Source: Hymenobacter plasmatis (GTDB taxonomy: Bacteria; Bacteroidota; Bacteroidia; Cytophagales; Hymenobacteraceae). From it: a stretch of DNA of 64,000 nucleotides. The DNA lies in NCBI RefSeq assembly GCF_020711255.1, contig NZ_JAJFAW010000008.1, forward strand, positions 62,001-126,000. Reading direction: 5' to 3'. The notes under the pieces were generated by a model that searched no databases, was not told where the DNA came from, and was given only the letters and a program-made list of their open reading frames with translations. Below are positions 61,128-64,000 of this stretch, piece after piece. Made by a program: the position numbers and the translations under genes. Numbering within the stretch: the stretch's first letter is position 1; every line of letters begins with the position of its first letter.

Positions 61128-63053
61128 TTAGGAAGGATGGCTGGCTTCGTACGCCAGCCCAACTCCGCGCCGCTGCAAGCCTGCCCGGATTTCATCCAGA
61201 ATAAGGGGGTCGTCGATGGTGGATGGCACGGCGAAATCTTCGCCATCGGCCAGCTGGCGCAGGGTTTTGCGGAGGATTTTACCGGAGCGGGTCTTGGGCA
61301 GGCGCTTCACCACCAGCACCGTTCGGAAGCAGGCGAGCGCCCCAATTTGGGCGCGCACGGTGGCCACCAGCTCTTTTTCTAGGGCCTCCTCTCCTATCGT
61401 ATGGCCATCTTTCAGCACCACCAGCCCCACGGGCACCTGCCCGCGCAGGCTGTCGGCAATGCCCAGCACAGCGCACTCGGCCACGGCAGGGTGCGCGGCC
61501 AGTATCTCCTCCATTTCGCCGGTGCTCAGCCGGTGGCCGGCCACATTGATAACATCGTCGACGCGGCCCATGATGTAGCAGTAGCCTTCGCTGTCGCGGT
61601 AGCCGCCGTCGCCGCTCAGGTAGTAGCCCGGGAAAGTGGCCATGTAGGCTTCGTGGAAGCGGGCGTCGTCGTTCCAGAGCGTGGGGAAACAGCCGGGGGG
61701 CAACGGGAGCTTCACGGCCACCAGGCCGGTGGTTCCGGCCGTCACGGGCTCGCCGGCCTCGTCCAGAACCTGCACGTCGTAGCCCGGCACGGGGTGGCCG
61801 GCGCTACCAGGCCGGGGCGGCGGCATGCCCTCCAGGCCCACTAGGGTGGCCAGCATGGGCCAGCCCGATTCGGTTTGCCACCAGTGGTCCACCACGGGCA
61901 CGCCTAGCACCTGCTGGGCCCAGGCGAAAGTGGCGGGGTCACAGCGCTCGCCGGCCAGAAACAGGTGGCGCAGGCTGCTCAGGTCGTACTTGCTAGCCAG
62001 CAGGCCGTCGGGGTCTTCTTTCTTAATGGCCCGGATGGCGGTAGGTGCCGTGAACATAACCCGGGCGCGGTGCTGCTCCACAATGCGCCAGAACGCGCCG
62101 GCGTCGGGCGTGCGCACGGGTTTGCCCTCATACAGCACCGAGGTGCAGCCCCGGAGCAACGGCCCGTACACAATGTAGGAATGCCCCACCGCCCAGCCAA
62201 TATCCGAGGCGGTGAACATGACTTCGCCCGGCGCCAGGTCATAAATAGCCTCCATGCTGAAGCGCAGGGCCACGGCGTGGCCGCCGTGGTCGCGCAGTAC
62301 GCCCTTGGGCCGGCCGGTGGTGCCACTGGTGTAGAGGATGTAGAGCGGATGCGTGGCCGGCACCGGTAGGGCTGCAATGGGCGGGGCCTGCAGCAATTTG
62401 CGGTAGTCAAGGTCGCGACCGGGCTGCAGGGTGGCAGTCACAAAATCGCGCTGGCACACCACCACGTGGGCCGGTTTGTGGGTCGCTTTCGCCACGGCCT
62501 CATCCACAAGGGGCTTGTAGGGAATGATGCGGTCGAACTCCATGCCGCCCGATGCGCAGATGATGGCATGGGGCTTGGCATCGTCGATGCGCACGGCTAG
62601 CTCGTGCGGGGCAAAGCCCCCGAACACTACCGAATGAACCGCCCCAATGCGTGCGCAGGCCAGCATGGCCACCACGGCCTCGGGCATGTTGGGCATGTAG
62701 ATAATAACCCGGTCGCCCAGCCCCACCCCAATGGCGCGCAGCCCACCGGCAAACCGCGCGGTCATGTCCAGCAGCTCGGCGTAGGTGTAGGTGCGCAGGG
62801 TGTTGGTAACAGGCGAGTCGTAAATCAGGGCCGGCTGGCTGCCCCGGCCGTGCCGCACGTGGTAGTCGAGGCAGAGAAACGAGGTGTTCAACTCGCCTCC
62901 CTCAAACCAGCGATAAAAGCCCTGGGCATCCTGGGAAAGCGGCTGCGTAGGCGGCGTATCCCAGTGCAGGTGGGTGGCCTGCCTGAGCCAAAACGCGGCG
63001 GGGTCGGCCAGGCTGGCGGCATGCGTCGCGGAATAAGAACAAGCAGGTTTCAT
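61128..63053 (-). CDS. acyl-CoA synthetase, propionyl-CoA synthetase-like
   Basis: A 641-residue member of the same AMP-forming family, with LYILYTSGTTGRPKGVLRDHGG, HWWQTESGW, YYLSGDGGYRDSEGYCYIMGRVDDVINVAGHRLS and KTRSGKILRKTL. The RHLFLAGERCDPATF and PRPGSAGHPVPGYDV stretches resemble PrpE-type enzymes more than Acs, suggesting propionate or another short acid. I use ATG 63053; the open frame upstream runs into the palindromic element at 63103. It is adjacent to acs, so the two may handle different short-chain acids. Confidence 0.88.
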   Translation of the reverse strand: MKPACSYSATHAASLADPAAFWLRQATHLHWDTPPTQPLSQDAQGFYRWFEGGELNTSFLCLDYHVRHGRGSQPALIYDSPVTNTLRTYTYAELLDMTARFAGGLRAIGVGLGDRVIIYMPNMPEAVVAMLACARIGAVHSVVFGGFAPHELAVRIDDAKPHAIICASGGMEFDRIIPYKPLVDEAVAKATHKPAHVVVCQRDFVTATLQPGRDLDYRKLLQAPPIAALPVPATHPLYILYTSGTTGRPKGVLRDHGGHAVALRFSMEAIYDLAPGEVMFTASDIGWAVGHSYIVYGPLLRGCTSVLYEGKPVRTPDAGAFWRIVEQHRARVMFTAPTAIRAIKKEDPDGLLASKYDLSSLRHLFLAGERCDPATFAWAQQVLGVPVVDHWWQTESGWPMLATLVGLEGMPPPRPGSAGHPVPGYDVQVLDEAGEPVTAGTTGLVAVKLPLPPGCFPTLWNDDARFHEAYMATFPGYYLSGDGGYRDSEGYCYIMGRVDDVINVAGHRLSTGEMEEILAAHPAVAECAVLGIADSLRGQVPVGLVVLKDGHTIGEEALEKELVATVRAQIGALACFRTVLVVKRLPKTRSGKILRKTLRQLADGEDFAVPSTIDDPLILDEIRAGLQRRGVGLAYEASHPS

Positions 63054-63102
63054 GGCGGGTGGGAATTGGGGAGCGGGGGCAGTGGGGCCAGCGAGCATAC
63101 TA

Positions 63103-63197
63103 CGTCTGTCATGCAGAGCGTAGCGAAGCATCTTATCACGTTATAAGGATTCGTTCAGCGGGGATAAGATGCTTCGCTGCGCTCTGCATGACAGACG
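63103..63197. repeat. REP/MITE-like palindromic element, copy 2
   Basis: A 95-base palindrome with exact ends CGTCTGTCATGCAGAGCG and its complement, and inner arms GCGAAGCATCTTATC / GATAAGATGCTTCGC. The core reads ATTCGTTCAGCGGGG, the reverse complement of the core of copy 1 at 25099-25188, so the two copies lie in opposite orientations. Confidence 0.92.
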
Positions 63198-63272
63198 GAT
63201 TAAGAGGATAATAAAACAACTAAAAAGGGAAAGTTTTCATCAAGCTTAAATGACATTGATATATGCAGATAA

Positions 63273-63650
63273 TCAAACAACAATGGCAAGGAGTTCGCGC
63301 ACTTTTTCCATTAACTGACGGGTACTGAATGGTTTGGGAATATACAAATCGGCTCCCACATCATAGCCCTTCTTCACGTCGGCATCGCGGCTTTTGGCCG
63401 AGAGGAAAATGACTTTGGTACCTGCGGCGTTGGGCCGGGCGCGAAGCTGCTGGCACACCTGGTAGCCGTCCACATCTGGCATCATCACATCGAGTAGCAC
63501 GAGGTCGTAAGGCGTGTGAGCAATGGCGGCCAGGGCTTCGGTGCCGTTGCGGGCAATGCCGACCTGGTAGCCGTTTTTGCGCATCAGAAATTCAAGGGAC
63601 ATGACGATGTTGGGCTCGTCATCAACAATCAGAATGTGGGGTACTTTCAT
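63273..63650 (-). CDS. single-domain response regulator (CheY-like)
   Basis: A 125-residue receiver domain with no output domain. The acidic pocket is VDDEPN, the phospho-acceptor is Asp54 in LLDVMMPDVDG, and the Thr/Ser and Lys positions are FLSAKS and IPKPFS. It lies 29 bases after a histidine kinase on the same strand, its likely partner. It may signal by protein contact or pass phosphate on. Confidence 0.93.
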   Translation of the reverse strand: MKVPHILIVDDEPNIVMSLEFLMRKNGYQVGIARNGTEALAAIAHTPYDLVLLDVMMPDVDGYQVCQQLRARPNAAGTKVIFLSAKSRDADVKKGYDVGADLYIPKPFSTRQLMEKVRELLAIVV

Positions 63651-63679
63651 GGCTCATAGGAAGGGTGCGGGTAGAAGGG

Positions 63680-64000
63680 TTAGCTGACTAGTTCGGGGGT
63701 ATTTTCCAGGGGCAGTTCCACAAAAAACGTGGCGCCCTGGTTGGGCTGGCTTTCCACCCAAAGGCGGCCGTGGTGCAGCTCAACTATCTTTTTGGTGATG
63801 GCCAGGCCCAGGCCGGTGCCTTCGGGCTTGCGGGTGGTTTGGTGGCGGGCCTGGAAGAATTTTTCAAAAATGTGCTCCTGCTCAGCGGGCGCAATGCCTT
63901 TGCCATTATCGGCAATAGTGAGGGTGAGCACCTGGGAATGTGTGCCGGGGTGAGCTTCTAAGCGCGAGGCTGAGCAAGCTACGGTGAGGCAGATGCGGCC
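63680..64000 (-). CDS. sensor histidine kinase, C-terminal part (5' end beyond window)
   Basis: The last 106 residues of a histidine kinase ATPase domain. IADNGKGIAPAEQ is the G1 box, HIFEKFFQA the F box, and EGTGLGLAITKKIVELH the G2 box. VESQPNQGATFFVELPL closes the fold. The frame is open through base 64000 on the minus strand, so the sensory and dimerisation parts lie outside. It is probably an operon with the response regulator downstream. Confidence 0.93.
   Translation of the reverse strand, partial: GRICLTVACSASRLEAHPGTHSQVLTLTIADNGKGIAPAEQEHIFEKFFQARHQTTRKPEGTGLGLAITKKIVELHHGRLWVESQPNQGATFFVELPLENTPELVS

Noticed and set aside
1..64000. CRISPR array, prophage, integron or transposase-bearing mobile element
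   Set aside because: No regularly spaced direct repeats, cas genes, phage structural genes, integrases or transposases are visible. Only small palindromic repeats without their own genes were found.

Overview
The window is chromosomal DNA from a GC-rich member of the Bacteroidota, most probably a Hymenobacter-like Cytophagales. Several features point this way. Promoters follow the Bacteroidota pattern (TTG near -33, about 19 bases, then TAnnTTTG near -7). The primary sigma factor is short (287 aa). There are large TonB-dependent and other outer-membrane barrels, an HU/CCDC81-SPOR protein, bacillithiol synthesis, an alpha-oxoamine synthase of the sphingolipid/sulfonolipid type, and a START-like protein. 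Most of the DNA is housekeeping. I see no prophage, insertion sequence with a transposase, integron or CRISPR array.

Layout. 1-6.9 kb (minus): a histidine operon hisG-hisDC-hisB-hisH-hisA-hisF (hisF runs off the left edge). It is preceded by a consensus promoter, a 46-codon leader peptide carrying H-H-R-H-H-H, and a terminator-like T tract abutting hisG, so it looks like a translational attenuator. hisD and hisC form one open frame. 7-13.2 kb: a TonB-dependent receptor, rpe, a TrpF-like protein, trmB, folC. 13.3-22 kb (minus): an envelope gene cluster of a 1082-aa TPR protein, a barrel protein, an HU-SPOR protein, ExbB, ExbD and TonB. 22-29 kb: a small membrane protein, holA, tyrS, a histone H1-like protein, an alpha-oxoamine synthase and a biotin carboxylase. 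29-32.8 kb: a DUF4239-like protein, a RES/Xre toxin-antitoxin pair, bshB1 and an M23/LysM peptidase. 33-43.9 kb: trxB, the primary sigma factor, pnp, rpsO, an LptF/G permease, a START-like protein, a CAT-anticodon tRNA, rplT, rpmI, infC and thrS. 44-54.3 kb: two TPR proteins, parC, a TPR histidine kinase lacking the usual phospho-acceptor His, and parE. 54.4-59 kb: an AI-2E-type permease and a PA2169-type protein, repeated in tandem with the second permease reduced to a 3' fragment, then an exonuclease/GIY-YIG protein. 59-64 kb: two acyl-CoA synthetases, a single-domain response regulator and the C-terminus of a histidine kinase.

How it works together. The his genes are one pathway unit. ExbB/ExbD/TonB would energise barrels such as the two encoded here. 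ParC and ParE form topoisomerase IV. Sigma factor, PNPase, S15, L20, L35, IF-3, ThrRS and TyrRS are core expression genes. Many genes end in strong intrinsic hairpins, and several palindromic repeat families sit between genes.

The observations most worth a second look are: the his attenuator; the hisD-hisC fusion; infC apparently starting at ATA behind a strong Shine-Dalgarno sequence; the permease/PA2169 tandem duplication with a decayed copy; the H-to-R histidine kinase between parC and parE; a clamp-binding-like C-terminus on ParC; a candidate small RNA upstream of parC; and the intergenic repeat families, including an intergenic-enriched TTGAGCTA motif.
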